A stretch of DNA of 44,375 bases from Alloalcanivorax balearicus MACL04. Its GTDB lineage: Bacteria; Pseudomonadota; Gammaproteobacteria; Pseudomonadales; Alcanivoracaceae. The stretch's first letter is position 1, and the number at the start of each line of letters is the position of its first letter. The position numbers were made by a program, and so were the translations under genes. Location of the stretch: positions 1 to 44,375 of the forward strand of contig NZ_ARXS01000035.1 of assembly GCF_025532145.1 (NCBI RefSeq), written 5' to 3'. This document shows, piece after piece, positions 8,726 to 16,684 of the stretch. The notes under the pieces are model-generated. The model searched no databases. It was not told the DNA's origin and worked only from the letters and a program-made list of their open reading frames with translations.

Positions 8726-9481
8726 ATGCGATATGCGTGTTTTGCATGGCCTGGAGGCCAGATAGTGACCCCGGAGGAGTTTATTCAGAGAGCCACGCCA
8801 GAATATCGGGCGAAGGGCATTCACGCGTACTGCCCTTCGTGTGGTGAACCTGTTCACCCCTACGGCGTACAGAGCTCTAACCCAGATGTGCCGCGGAGTT
8901 TCCATCATCCTGACCGTCAGGATGATGCGGACCCACTGGACGACTGCCCCCAGGCTAATCGAGGTGGGCGCTTTCGAGGCATGTATGCCGATGGTTGGGA
9001 TACAACCCGGGGAGAGCGTCTTCGTGCCCAGTTTTTTGAGCGGGACACGCTGTGCGCCGCATATGAATTTTGTCGACAGATGTGCCATCGGGGCGGCAAG
9101 CCGATTCCGTTCCCTGTCGCTAAATTTGGCGAGATGATCCGGCGAGCGGATCAGCGCCGCATTTGGGCGTATCGGGGTATCCCGCTTTGGGCGGTCCCCT
9201 TCACACTTTTGGCGTTGGTGAATATCGAGAAGGGGGAAGGCCCCAGGGACTATCCCTTTCACTTCCTGATACAGAAAGGCGGATCGAGCCCGCTTTCCCA
9301 GATCTGGGAGGGGAAACGTTCCTGCCGGATGGTTAAGTGCTTCTCGGATGGAGGGAACGTCGTGAGAGGTAGCGAAGTGCCGATCGGAGAGGACGTCTAT
9401 CTTGAGGCATCACGACGTTTTGGGTGGGTTCTGGATAAGCCGCGGCTACTGGCCGCCCTGATGGCGTTGCGCGGTCAATAG
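8726..9481 (+). CDS. Zinc-binding CoiA-like protein of unknown function
   Basis: 251 residues on the plus strand inside the minus-strand tra series, with a strong ribosome site (GAGGTGAAGGG). The N-terminus 'EYRAKGIHAYCPSCGEPVHPYG' carries CPSC at about residues 36-39. It is followed by 'RSFHHPDRQDD' with paired His, a pattern like the zinc-binding start of competence CoiA-like and related nuclease-associated proteins. Further Cys residues (FCRQMCHRGG) lie near residue 115. The rest, including 'RRIWAYRGIPLWAVPFTLLALVNIEKGEG', has no catalytic motif I can name. It converges on the next gene and their 3' ends overlap by seven bases, so they can interfere transcriptionally. The CoiA link is tentative. 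Confidence 0.65.
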   Translation: MRYACFAWPGGQIVTPEEFIQRATPEYRAKGIHAYCPSCGEPVHPYGVQSSNPDVPRSFHHPDRQDDADPLDDCPQANRGGRFRGMYADGWDTTRGERLRAQFFERDTLCAAYEFCRQMCHRGGKPIPFPVAKFGEMIRRADQRRIWAYRGIPLWAVPFTLLALVNIEKGEGPRDYPFHFLIQKGGSSPLSQIWEGKRSCRMVKCFSDGGNVVRGSEVPIGEDVYLEASRRFGWVLDKPRLLAALMALRGQ

Positions 9482-9999
9482 TTTCCTACACCGTAGATGT
9501 CGAGCAGACGGGTTTCCGGGAGTAAATGTCGAGGAGTTTCGAGGGGGGGCAGCCGCTCTTCACGCCAGACATCGAATATCCGAATAAACGCCACTAGGGT
9601 GCTGACCGCGTCGTTGAAGGACTTGGTTTCCTGGTAGGACAGAACACCGTCGCGAGAGGGGTAGGGCTCATACCGGTTCTGGATCCGCACGAGGTGATGA
9701 TAACGGGCCAGAACGAGGTCGGCGTTGGCACCATCAAACCGGCCGACGGGTGTACAGCAGGCAAAAACGAACCGGTTCGGCTGGTGCGGATGGGGTAAAA
9801 CGTGACCGTAATCGGGGCTTAGACCGGCCCCGCAGTCCAGCAGAACCAACGCTTCCGGCCCCTCGAAGGGGCCGTCGGAGGTGACCAACGCCCGCTGGGT
9901 CAGCAGGGTGCCGGCGTCCAGGTCGGGCCGATCCGCCAATCGGGCTTGGATGAGTGCGGCGGCCTCGCGCTGCGTTTGGGCGGATGGGGAGTGGGGCAT
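9475..9999 (-). CDS. Unknown protein, paralogue of the next gene upstream
   Basis: 174 residues from the ATG at 9999, chosen because AAGGAGAGCGAGATC directly precedes it. No signal peptide, membrane helix or known motif. Three segments line up with the upstream neighbour: 'TLLTQRALVTSDGPFEGPEALVLL' with 'LLATHRVVSTACGPSGDVELLAR', 'RYHHLVRIQNRYEPYP' with 'RHYYWMRDRVYYTVP', and 'SFNDAVSTLVAFIRIF' with 'SFAQAVQALAAMLRTF'. The two are therefore probably an old tandem duplication. Its 3' end overlaps the convergent CoiA-like gene. Function unknown. Confidence 0.65.
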   Translation of the reverse strand: MPHSPSAQTQREAAALIQARLADRPDLDAGTLLTQRALVTSDGPFEGPEALVLLDCGAGLSPDYGHVLPHPHQPNRFVFACCTPVGRFDGANADLVLARYHHLVRIQNRYEPYPSRDGVLSYQETKSFNDAVSTLVAFIRIFDVWREERLPPLETPRHLLPETRLLDIYGVGNY

Positions 10000-10028
10000 G
10001 ATCTCGCTCTCCTTACAATCACGGTGTT

Positions 10029-10655
10029 TTACTGCTCGGCTTCCCACACCAAAGGGGTACCCGGCGGTGCCAGCGGGGCGCCATCGATGACGGTGACGGT
10101 GGTGCCGTAAAGCGCCTGGACCCGCGTGTCCCAGAACTCCCCGCCTTCCGGCTCGCCGAGATGGTGATCGGGGTGGAACGTGCGCAGCATCGCCGCCAAC
10201 GCCTGCACCGCCTGCGCGAACGAGGTGGCAGAGCGGCAGAGCTGATCACGATGCCCGGCCTTGGGGACGGTGTAGTAGACCCGGTCGCGCATCCAGTAAT
10301 AGTGGCGCTGAAACAGCAGATTGACCTCAGGGGCGTCATAGACGATGTTGCTGTGGCAGATCAGGGCGGTGAAAGGGTATGGCGGTGCCGTGTTTACGGT
10401 CTTTTTTTCTGTCTTTGACGTCTCCGGTGCCGGAACGGGCAACCTCGCAACGTGGGCATACCAGTGCCCTCGGCCCAGGGCGCCCACATGGACCCGCGCC
10501 AACAACTCCACATCGCCGGAGGGGCCGCAGGCGGTCGAGACTACCCGATGGGTGGCCAGCAATCCGGGCCGGCACTGGGGATGGGTATCAATGGCCTGTG
10601 CCAACTGAGTCTGCAAGGTCTGAGTGTCGAGGGAGCTGATTTTAGAAGCGTTCAT
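10029..10655 (-). CDS. Unknown protein, paralogue of the next gene downstream
   Basis: 208 residues from the ATG at 10655 (MNASKISSLDTQTLQTQ). This start overlaps the stop of the upstream gene as ATGA and has AAGG upstream, so it is preferred to the longer frame. Soluble, with no motif I recognise; a Lys/Thr-rich insertion near residues 75-90 separates the two blocks shared with the downstream paralogue. The hydrophobic and aromatic block 'LLFQRHYYWMRDRVYYTVP' and the helix 'SFAQAVQALAAMLRTF' are the most conserved between the two copies. With its neighbours it forms an unknown three-gene set between PFL_4711 and traG. Confidence 0.65.
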   Translation of the reverse strand: MNASKISSLDTQTLQTQLAQAIDTHPQCRPGLLATHRVVSTACGPSGDVELLARVHVGALGRGHWYAHVARLPVPAPETSKTEKKTVNTAPPYPFTALICHSNIVYDAPEVNLLFQRHYYWMRDRVYYTVPKAGHRDQLCRSATSFAQAVQALAAMLRTFHPDHHLGEPEGGEFWDTRVQALYGTTVTVIDGAPLAPPGTPLVWEAEQ

Positions 10656-11437
10656 GACGACGGCCTTTCGATAACTGGCGATACGCAGAACCACTTGGCG
10701 CTGCGCTCACCGCAGTAATGCGCGGTGAACCTGTCGGTGTCCGGAGCCTGGGTCAGAAACAACAGGGTCTGCCAGGCGTCCAGATCATCCACTGCCTCCC
10801 ACTCCAGAATGCCGTCGAGGGCGTCATCCTCGGAGGGCCAATTCGTTCGGCCTGTAATGGCCATCTGTACGGTGATGTCCTGCTTTGAGCCCGTGATGTC
10901 CGCACACCAATACACTCGGCCGGCGACACGAAAAGCAGAGAGCCAAGTACGCAGAGGTGATCCCGCGTGTCGTTGGATACGTTCCCAGAGTGCGACCAAG
11001 TAACCCTGGCGATCGGGATTAAGCCTACTGTCGCCGTTGGGGCCAATCTGAAAAAGCGGCTCAGGATGGGGGACCGTCTGGGCAAGACCGACCTGCGCCC
11101 GAAAAAGCGCATCGAGTTGGCACGGGCCCTGGGTGGGCGCACCCAACGGCTGAGGCTCACCAAGATGAAGCTGTGGATGCAGAGGCGTTGCGGCGCGAAC
11201 CTCGGAATAGGCTTGATCCGGATAGTACGAGGTTGCGGCGCGCACAATGTCGTCGAGGGCATCAAAATCCACGTCGGGCCGACCGGCGTAAAATGAATAA
11301 AGAGGCCAGAGGGCCTCGACAAAGCGCGTGGTCAAGCGGTCATTCTGGATGATGCCGACACCGATATTGAACCGTTCTTGCCGGATGGGGTCGGGCTCCA
11401 GTTGGAAGGGGAACCAAAGGGGCGTTGCAGACACCAT
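10652..11437 (-). CDS. Unknown protein with a DUF3037-like N-terminus
   Basis: 261 residues, with GAGG upstream of the ATG. The opening 'WFPFQLEPDPIRQERFNIGVGIIQ' resembles DUF3037-type proteins, where a short strand is followed by an E-x-x-N-x-G-V motif, but the rest does not clearly extend the match. There are no membrane helices. It is coupled to the downstream gene by a four-base overlap and is the first gene of the unknown block after PFL_4711. In this ICE class this slot is variable, so these may be cargo rather than pore components. Confidence 0.6.
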   Translation of the reverse strand: MVSATPLWFPFQLEPDPIRQERFNIGVGIIQNDRLTTRFVEALWPLYSFYAGRPDVDFDALDDIVRAATSYYPDQAYSEVRAATPLHPQLHLGEPQPLGAPTQGPCQLDALFRAQVGLAQTVPHPEPLFQIGPNGDSRLNPDRQGYLVALWERIQRHAGSPLRTWLSAFRVAGRVYWCADITGSKQDITVQMAITGRTNWPSEDDALDGILEWEAVDDLDAWQTLLFLTQAPDTDRFTAHYCGERSAKWFCVSPVIERPSS

Positions 11438-11545
11438 GGGCTCGCCTCACCGATTGGTCATGGGAAAAAAGGTGCCGGGCGCATCCTGTGCTACGGCCTG
11501 GATTGATCGCGATCCGAACAGCACACACAGGAGACCCGGCATGAC

Positions 11546-12997
11546 TTACTTCAATTGATCCAGCGGATCGGGCAGGGCATCACCGGACTCCGGTGCCCCG
11601 GTCCGAGCGGACCCCGAGCGTCGCAGAATGGCCGTGCTGGCCGCATTGCGGGCCAACGCCTGACGCACTTCCATCTCGGTCTTGAGCGAATCAATGTCCC
11701 GATCCAGGACTTGCAGGCGCCGATCGATCGCCGTCTGACCTTCCTCGTTGTCGGAGATGCCGGGCTCGCTGGCACCGGCCAACAGCAAGCGCCGCGCCCA
11801 GATCGCTTTGGTCAGGGTACGGGCTAGCGCCATCTCACCGGCCAGGCGATGAATTAACAGCGGGCCTTCCGGGTCGGTTTTCAGTGCCTCGATGACACCG
11901 CGTGATACGGACAAGCCGGGCCCGGCGGAGACCTTGCGCAGATTCTCCGGTGTGGTCGGCGTTGAGCCATTGACCATGTTGGCCAGATCCTGAGCCAGCT
12001 TTTCCTGTTCGTCTTCAAGATCGCGCATCAGGCCGGCACCGGCCTCGGTGGTGACTTTTTCACACCCATCGCAAGTGCGATGCACTTCCTCGCCCGCCAC
12101 CTTGCTGATCCACTGCGCGGCCTCCTGTGGCGAACCCCAAACGGTGCACATGCCACCCCGGCAGGCGGACCCGCCTCCGCCGGCACCGCCATTGCCGCCA
12201 CCCCCGGCCCAATTACCATCATCCGTGGGCACGGAGCCCCAGCCACCCCCACCACCACTGACCGGGGAGGTATCCGTGGTATTGGTGCGACCATGCAGGA
12301 TGTTGTAACCGGCGGTGGCCGTGTCGTTCATCACCCGAATCGGTTGTTGACCGCTGCCGCCGCGTTTTTCGCCACCCACCCAGGTAGTGCCCCGATTGCC
12401 GGCCTCATCCTCTACGCGCTCTTCGGCACGGACCGCATCGGGAGAGGCCATGGCGGCCAGCTGCCAGTTTTCGGCCACGGCACGGCGTTGCCAGCCGCTG
12501 GTGGGGATCATGTCCCCCATCTTCTCGGCCATCTGCTGGCAGGAGAGTTTGGCCTTGGAAAAATCCGCCTTGCCCTGCAGCACACCGTTGGTGACCAGGT
12601 CATAAAGACCCGGGTCCGCCCGCTGAATGATCATGGCGGGCAGACTGGCGACTGCCCCCTGCGCATTACGGACGATGTTGCCCATCATGGAGCGAAAGCC
12701 ATCCGTAGCACCATTCAGTTGGTTGCGCACGGTGATTTTGGGATCAAAATTGCCGCAACTGGCATTGGCGTTCCAACGCAGCCCCAGGCCGATCTGCCCG
12801 GGCTGGTGGCCCCGGCCGGCGGAAATCGCCACCGGCGAGGCGCCGCCGATCTGATAATAGAGACTGTCCGCGGATTCGGCCTGGGCGCTATGAGGCGAGA
12901 GGACCACAGCCCACAACGCCATCACGCAGACCACGGCGCAGCGACCGTACCGGTTGTTCGGGCAAACCGACCTTGCCACCGTTAAAAAAATACTCAT
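11546..12997 (-). CDS. ICE protein, PFL_4711 family (TIGR03755)
   Basis: 483 residues from the ATG at 12997; the frame is open further upstream, but this ATG overlaps the stop of PFL_4710 and has GGGAG before it. It has a signal peptide (VVCVMALWAVVLSPHSAQAES). The mature start 'SLYYQIGGASPVAISAGRG' and 'WNANASCGNFDPKITVRNQLNG' are typical of the family. A Gly/Ser-rich, low-complexity linker around residues 240-280 precedes a Cys pair region (ACRGGMCTVWG; HRTCDGCEKVT). The C-terminal part is helical. It is a periplasmic part of the mating apparatus, plausibly the counterpart of TraH-like proteins in F-type systems, judging from context. Confidence 0.88.
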   Translation of the reverse strand: MSIFLTVARSVCPNNRYGRCAVVCVMALWAVVLSPHSAQAESADSLYYQIGGASPVAISAGRGHQPGQIGLGLRWNANASCGNFDPKITVRNQLNGATDGFRSMMGNIVRNAQGAVASLPAMIIQRADPGLYDLVTNGVLQGKADFSKAKLSCQQMAEKMGDMIPTSGWQRRAVAENWQLAAMASPDAVRAEERVEDEAGNRGTTWVGGEKRGGSGQQPIRVMNDTATAGYNILHGRTNTTDTSPVSGGGGGWGSVPTDDGNWAGGGGNGGAGGGGSACRGGMCTVWGSPQEAAQWISKVAGEEVHRTCDGCEKVTTEAGAGLMRDLEDEQEKLAQDLANMVNGSTPTTPENLRKVSAGPGLSVSRGVIEALKTDPEGPLLIHRLAGEMALARTLTKAIWARRLLLAGASEPGISDNEEGQTAIDRRLQVLDRDIDSLKTEMEVRQALARNAASTAILRRSGSARTGAPESGDALPDPLDQLK

Positions 12998-14004
12998 GGG
13001 TAGTCTCCCGTATGGGAAAGGAGTTTCTGTCCGCGTTTCTTGCAGCAGCTGTAGGGCCGCCACAGCGCCCAGGCGTAGTCGCCTTGTTGAGCGAGATGTC
13101 CCCGGAACGACGCCGCGGGCCCGCGATCCGGGAACACGGCACAAGAGCGGGTCATGGCCGGCGTCAGGCGTTGCCACTTGTGGGTGTCCTTATCACCTTC
13201 CTTGACTGGGGGCGGCGCCCAGACACCGCGGGAACTTCGGGTTCGGGGCACCAGCGGGGTATAGACGTGCGGCTGGCCGTTGCGGGTGACCAGATCCGCC
13301 ACCCGTTGGGCGACGACCGCAGCGGCTTTGTAATCGTTGGATTGCGTTATGAACCCAGAACGCGGATAAACATTGCCCCAGCGGTTCAGCAGCCCCTGAC
13401 GGACCTCGCGCAGCCCTGGCGTTAGCGCCTGGGGATAGACTTTTTCAGGCAACCCCTCGCGCCAGGCGTAGCTATCGAGCACGGACAGGAAGTACGGTTG
13501 TAGCGGCCGTGCTGGGGTAGAGCAGGTATAGCCCCATTGCCCGGCGAACTGGCTAAATAAGGTGGTGGCCGGATGGCCAATGGCATCCCCATTTTTGAAA
13601 CGCAGGCTGTTATGGATGCCGTCCTCGCCGGTGGAACTGGCCGCGTCCGCGCCCTCGGCGGTGACGCCACCGCCCCGGGCATTGCCGTTGGAAGGACTCA
13701 TGAACGCCACGTCCCGCCAGGGGTTGTCTCCGGTGTTCTGATAGCTGCTGACCACCAATTCCGGGATGTAGTGGCCCACTTTGACACTGCTGCGTACCGA
13801 GCAGCCAAACGGCGTGCAGCGCAGCCACAGGCACACCCCAACCACTCGATATTGCAGACAGTCCTGGGACCAGGCGGACTGGACGATGGAGGCCGTGTCC
13901 ACGGCTCGGGCGGGTGTGGCGGTGCCGAGAAGACCGACCGCACTGAAAAGGCTGACCATACTGAAAACACGGAAAAGGCCAGCCACGCCAAATGGACATC
14001 TCAT
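12994..14004 (-). CDS. ICE protein, PFL_4710 family (TIGR03756, TraU-like)
   Basis: 336 residues with a signal peptide ending near ARA-VDTASIV. Next comes the family hallmark, a Cys-rich block 'DCLQYRVVGVCLWLRCTPFGC', and 'VGHYIPELVVSSYQNTGDNPW'. These match TraU-like periplasmic proteins of this ICE class, which are needed for DNA transfer and pilus function. The start overlaps the PFL_4709 stop (ATGA) and the end overlaps the PFL_4711 start, so the three genes form one coupled unit. The many cysteines suggest disulphide bonding, possibly by the thioredoxin-like PFL_4709 protein just upstream. Confidence 0.9.
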   Translation of the reverse strand: MRCPFGVAGLFRVFSMVSLFSAVGLLGTATPARAVDTASIVQSAWSQDCLQYRVVGVCLWLRCTPFGCSVRSSVKVGHYIPELVVSSYQNTGDNPWRDVAFMSPSNGNARGGGVTAEGADAASSTGEDGIHNSLRFKNGDAIGHPATTLFSQFAGQWGYTCSTPARPLQPYFLSVLDSYAWREGLPEKVYPQALTPGLREVRQGLLNRWGNVYPRSGFITQSNDYKAAAVVAQRVADLVTRNGQPHVYTPLVPRTRSSRGVWAPPPVKEGDKDTHKWQRLTPAMTRSCAVFPDRGPAASFRGHLAQQGDYAWALWRPYSCCKKRGQKLLSHTGDYP

Positions 14005-14468
14005 TGGGACGCCTCCCGAGCCTGCTCAATACGTTTAAGAGCCTGGGCCACATCATGGACGCCATAGACCACATAGGTGCCGTCCACCACCACGGCGGGG
14101 AGTTTTTCAATGCCGATCTGCCAGGCCCGGGCCACGGCTTCGTAGGCCCGTCCGTATTCCTTAAATAAGTGCTGCCAGTCTTCGGAGCGCATGCGCGCTT
14201 GTACGGCCTGAGCGGCGGCGTCGGGATCAGTGGGTAGATCCAGGGACAAAGCGCCGTCGAGCCTGGCCGGGGCGTCCAGTTCCACCACCACGGCATCGTC
14301 GGGGACGGACGTCATGGGCTCGGTGGCGACGGTGAAGACCTCGATGCCGGCGTAGGCCGGCGTCAGGATGGCCAGGATGGCATTGACGCTGAGGGTGGCA
14401 GCCAACAGATATCGGAAAGGAAAAGATCGAGGCATGGCACGGACACAGGGTGATGGGGTTCCCTGCAT
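14001..14468 (-). CDS. ICE protein, PFL_4709 family (TIGR03757, thioredoxin-like)
   Basis: 155 residues. A signal peptide is seen in 'YLLAATLSVNAILAILTPAYAG'. The mature part 'IEVFTVATEPMTSVP' and the C-terminal 'KLPAVVVDGTYVVYGVHDVAQAL' are the family signature; the latter resembles the cis-Pro and last strand of thioredoxin folds, but no CxxC is present. The ATG at 14435 would give a cleaner signal peptide; the one at 14468 has AAGG about ten bases upstream. It is the first gene after a strong terminator, so it probably has its own promoter or depends on readthrough. Confidence 0.87.
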   Translation of the reverse strand: MQGTPSPCVRAMPRSFPFRYLLAATLSVNAILAILTPAYAGIEVFTVATEPMTSVPDDAVVVELDAPARLDGALSLDLPTDPDAAAQAVQARMRSEDWQHLFKEYGRAYEAVARAWQIGIEKLPAVVVDGTYVVYGVHDVAQALKRIEQAREASQ

Positions 14469-14497
14469 GCTGCCATCGCCTTGTCTTGCGACAACGG

Positions 14498-14521
14498 AAA
14501 AAGCCCACGGGGCGCCGTGGC
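14498..14521 (-). terminator. Rho-independent terminator ending the 16.2-14.5 kb insert
   Basis: On the minus strand a six-pair stem (CCACGG/CCGTGG, loop CGCC) is followed at once by GC and five T residues. It sits 30-50 bases after the stop of the 14551-15321 gene and just before PFL_4709, dividing the tra series into two transcription units. Confidence 0.7.
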
Positions 14522-14550
14522 ATTTTCTGCTTTTGTCGATTCAACCGCCG

Positions 14551-15321
14551 TCAGTTCAGTGTTCTACCAGAGATCAAACCGATCTGAGCCAGCGCGCTGG
14601 TGGCTTTTTGCGCCGCGTAGCCGTCGCCGGAGCGCTCCGCCCAGGCGGCGAGGTTGAGGGTCATCTCCTGAATAAATTGCCTCTCGTCGCATAACTCCAG
14701 ACAGCGCTGGACCAGCCCGAACAGATGGCTGCGCTGTTTGCGTTGCTCCAGCCGGGTGGCGGCGGTGGCCAGGTCCTCGCGCACCCAGTTGTAGCCGAAA
14801 TCCGCCTTGTCCGGCTCGGCGACGACGGTGGTGTGGGGCTGTTCGTCGAGATCCTGCAACTGGGTGTCGGCGACCAGGATCAGGACACTGGCCAGCTGGA
14901 CCGCGGTACGGGCATCGAGGGACCATTGAAAGATCCGCTGTTCGCCCATGCGGCCGCTGTCGCGGCGATAGCGCCGACGCAGATCCAGCAGCAGTTGCGC
15001 TGGCGTCGCCGTAGCGGCCCCGAGGTGATCCTCGTCGAAGACCACGCTCACATCCAGGACCACGCCCTCACGGCCGGGATGGCGGTATTGCCGAAAGGTC
15101 ACGCCGCCGGACGGCGTGTCCACCCGTTTGAACTGAAAGGTGGGGATATCGGGTTGATCGTCCATGTCTCGCCTGTCCTTTCGCCTGTCCGTGCGGTCCT
15201 TTTTAAGGGGCGAAGGCCGTTCTGGCAAGCGCTCGTGCCCGGTCTGGTGTCCTGCCTGGGGCGTTTCGTCGGCGGCGGTGCCGGTGGTGTTCCGGGGCAT
15301 GGTGGTGGTCGGATTGGGCAT
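14551..15321 (-). CDS. Unknown soluble protein in the TraC-PFL_4709 insert
   Basis: 256 residues; the start has a strong ribosome site (TAGGAGTTTTCC). The first ~55 residues are polar and disordered, rich in Thr/Pro then Arg/Lys/Asp. The core from about residue 60 is compact: 'FQFKRVDTPSGGVTFRQYRHPG', 'VVLDVSVVFDEDHL', 'ARTAVQLASVLILVADTQLQDL', and a C-terminal helical part with 'LVQRCLELCDERQFIQEM'. No known domain or catalytic motif was recognised. It lies last in a short operon after the RHH and ParB-like genes and directly before a terminator, so it probably works with them. Confidence 0.65.
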   Translation of the reverse strand: MPNPTTTMPRNTTGTAADETPQAGHQTGHERLPERPSPLKKDRTDRRKDRRDMDDQPDIPTFQFKRVDTPSGGVTFRQYRHPGREGVVLDVSVVFDEDHLGAATATPAQLLLDLRRRYRRDSGRMGEQRIFQWSLDARTAVQLASVLILVADTQLQDLDEQPHTTVVAEPDKADFGYNWVREDLATAATRLEQRKQRSHLFGLVQRCLELCDERQFIQEMTLNLAAWAERSGDGYAAQKATSALAQIGLISGRTLN

Positions 15322-15393
15322 GGAAAACTCCTATTGAGCGGAAGAAGTGAAGTTTGGGGCGTCGGGATGGCGCGGATGCGGATACGGCCCGGA

Positions 15394-16173
15394 CTACGAC
15401 CTCTTGAACAACGAGGCGATCCGGTGACGCAGGGCGGTGGTGTGAGACGGCGCGGCGGGCTTGAAGCGGGCGATTGCCAAGTCTTGGCAACGGGCAATAA
15501 AGGCATCGCGATCGAGGATGTCGTCCTGGTCGGTGTCCAGATCCCGCCACTCAAATGCCAGTTGGTAGTGGTCCAGTTTCCAGCCGGGGGTGTCGTCCCG
15601 GCCAGCCTGTACCGGGCGAGGGATCACGGTGATCGGCTGGCGCTGGGCGTGCAGGGCGGCTTGCGCGCGCTGCCAGATTTGGTAGGCGAGTTCGTCCACG
15701 TGGTAGTGGTTCACGGTGACGTCGTGGAGCTGACTGAGCCCGTGCTCGGCCAAAAAAAATCGGGCGAGACAGGTACGGTGGTTGCCGTCGGCGCCGACGT
15801 AGAAGTCCAGGCCGTCCACCGTACTATAAAAAAGACGGGGTGCGCGGGACTGGGGGGCCAGGTAGTAGTCCGGGTTGTCGTGCAGCCACTGGAGATTATG
15901 GGGCATGCGTTTGCCGCCGGTGAGCAGTTGCAGCCAGGTTTTGCCGTGATGGTCCTGATGATCGGTGCCGACCACGCGGAAGACATTGACCGAGCCGGTC
16001 TCGCTCCAGTAGTGACGGGTGACGAAGGGCTTTTTCTCCTGGGGCAAGGCGGCGCTCCAGGCCTGCAGCGTCTGATTGGCCCAGTGCGGTGGCGCGTTGA
16101 GCTGCCGGCGCACGACGTCAAAATGATGGGGCTCGGTGTTTGCCCTGCCACGGTCTTGTCGGGTGTCCGCCAT
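15394..16173 (-). CDS. ParB-like (sulfiredoxin-fold) protein
   Basis: 259 residues with AAGG upstream of the ATG. The centre holds 'LDFYVGADGNHRTCLARFFLAEHG' at about residues 121-144. GNHR followed by a helix is the pattern of the ParB N-terminal/nuclease fold (usually G-x-H-R), preceded by a hydrophobic strand as in that family. Upstream, 'PFVTRHYWSETGSVNVFRVVG' could supply the earlier strands. There is no obvious HTH of a partition-type ParB, so a nuclease or nucleotide-dependent enzyme is as likely as a DNA-segregation role. It starts 11 bases after the RHH gene stop, so the two are probably co-transcribed. Domain call is moderate; the biological role is unknown. Confidence 0.6.
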   Translation of the reverse strand: MADTRQDRGRANTEPHHFDVVRRQLNAPPHWANQTLQAWSAALPQEKKPFVTRHYWSETGSVNVFRVVGTDHQDHHGKTWLQLLTGGKRMPHNLQWLHDNPDYYLAPQSRAPRLFYSTVDGLDFYVGADGNHRTCLARFFLAEHGLSQLHDVTVNHYHVDELAYQIWQRAQAALHAQRQPITVIPRPVQAGRDDTPGWKLDHYQLAFEWRDLDTDQDDILDRDAFIARCQDLAIARFKPAAPSHTTALRHRIASLFKRS

Positions 16174-16183
16174 GATACGTGCC

Positions 16184-16480
16184 TTATTGAGGATCGGTCT
16201 GCGCGGTGGTGTTCGCGCTGTCTTGGGGTTCCACGGCCTCCAGAGGCAAGGGCTGGCCGGTCTGACTCAGATACTGCTCCAGGGTGCGCACGCGCCGCTG
16301 AAGTTGATCCCGATCCAGATGTTCGCTATCGGGCGCCACGGCGAGTTGGCTATAGGCCGCCATAAAAGCGCGCAGCACGGAAGAAGGGGTTTGCGCCCGC
16401 GTGTGAGCGGCCTCGACAAAACGGTCCCAGAGTTGCCGGCTGACGCGAAGGTTGAGCTGGTGGTCTTGTGAGGTTGTCAT
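16184..16480 (-). CDS. Ribbon-helix-helix DNA-binding protein
   Basis: 98 residues from the ATG at 16480; the frame is open further upstream, but the upstream part has no domain character. 'HQLNLRVSRQLWDRF' gives the strand and first helix, and 'RAQTPSSVLRAFMAAY' gives the second helix of an RHH (Arc/MetJ/CopG-type) fold. A C-terminal heptad-like stretch (DQLQRRVRTLEQYL) follows. Such proteins repress their own operons or act as accessory factors at transfer origins. It is the first gene of the insert with the ParB-like and unknown genes. It resembles the plus-strand RHH protein at 36466-36699 in spacing and residues. No good ribosome site was seen. Confidence 0.7.
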   Translation of the reverse strand: MTTSQDHQLNLRVSRQLWDRFVEAAHTRAQTPSSVLRAFMAAYSQLAVAPDSEHLDRDQLQRRVRTLEQYLSQTGQPLPLEAVEPQDSANTTAQTDPQ

Positions 16481-16535
16481 GATGGGGTTCTGCCTATACG
16501 TTGCCTTTATATCGGTGCGTTGATGGAGGAGGGTG

Positions 16536-16667
16536 ATGGGAAGGGCCGTGAAATGGGTATTAGGAAGCATCGCTGCCACGGGGTTATTCATCGTTGTCTT
16601 GTTTCTGGTCATGCCGGAGGGATGGGTGGCGGTCAAACACTATGCCCAGATGTTTATGTCCTGGTGA
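16536..16667 (+). CDS. Possible 43-residue single-helix membrane protein
   Basis: A plus-strand frame with a very good ribosome site (GGAGGAGGG, two bases before the ATG). It encodes a basic N-terminus, one hydrophobic helix (VLGSIAATGLFIVVLFLVM) and a short tail ending HYAQMFMSW. It fills the gap between the RHH gene and the next membrane gene, which face the other way. The combination of ribosome site and helix makes it worth recording, but no family is known. Confidence 0.4.
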   Translation: MGRAVKWVLGSIAATGLFIVVLFLVMPEGWVAVKHYAQMFMSW

Positions 16668-16684
16668 TAGCAAAACGGATTTTC

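Noticed and set aside
12080-12985. 301-codon plus-strand frame
   Set aside because: Complement of the PFL_4711 gene, no ribosome site.
14725-16365. 546-codon plus-strand frame
   Set aside because: It crosses three minus-strand genes with good starts; a high-GC shadow with low-complexity Gly/Val/Ala content.
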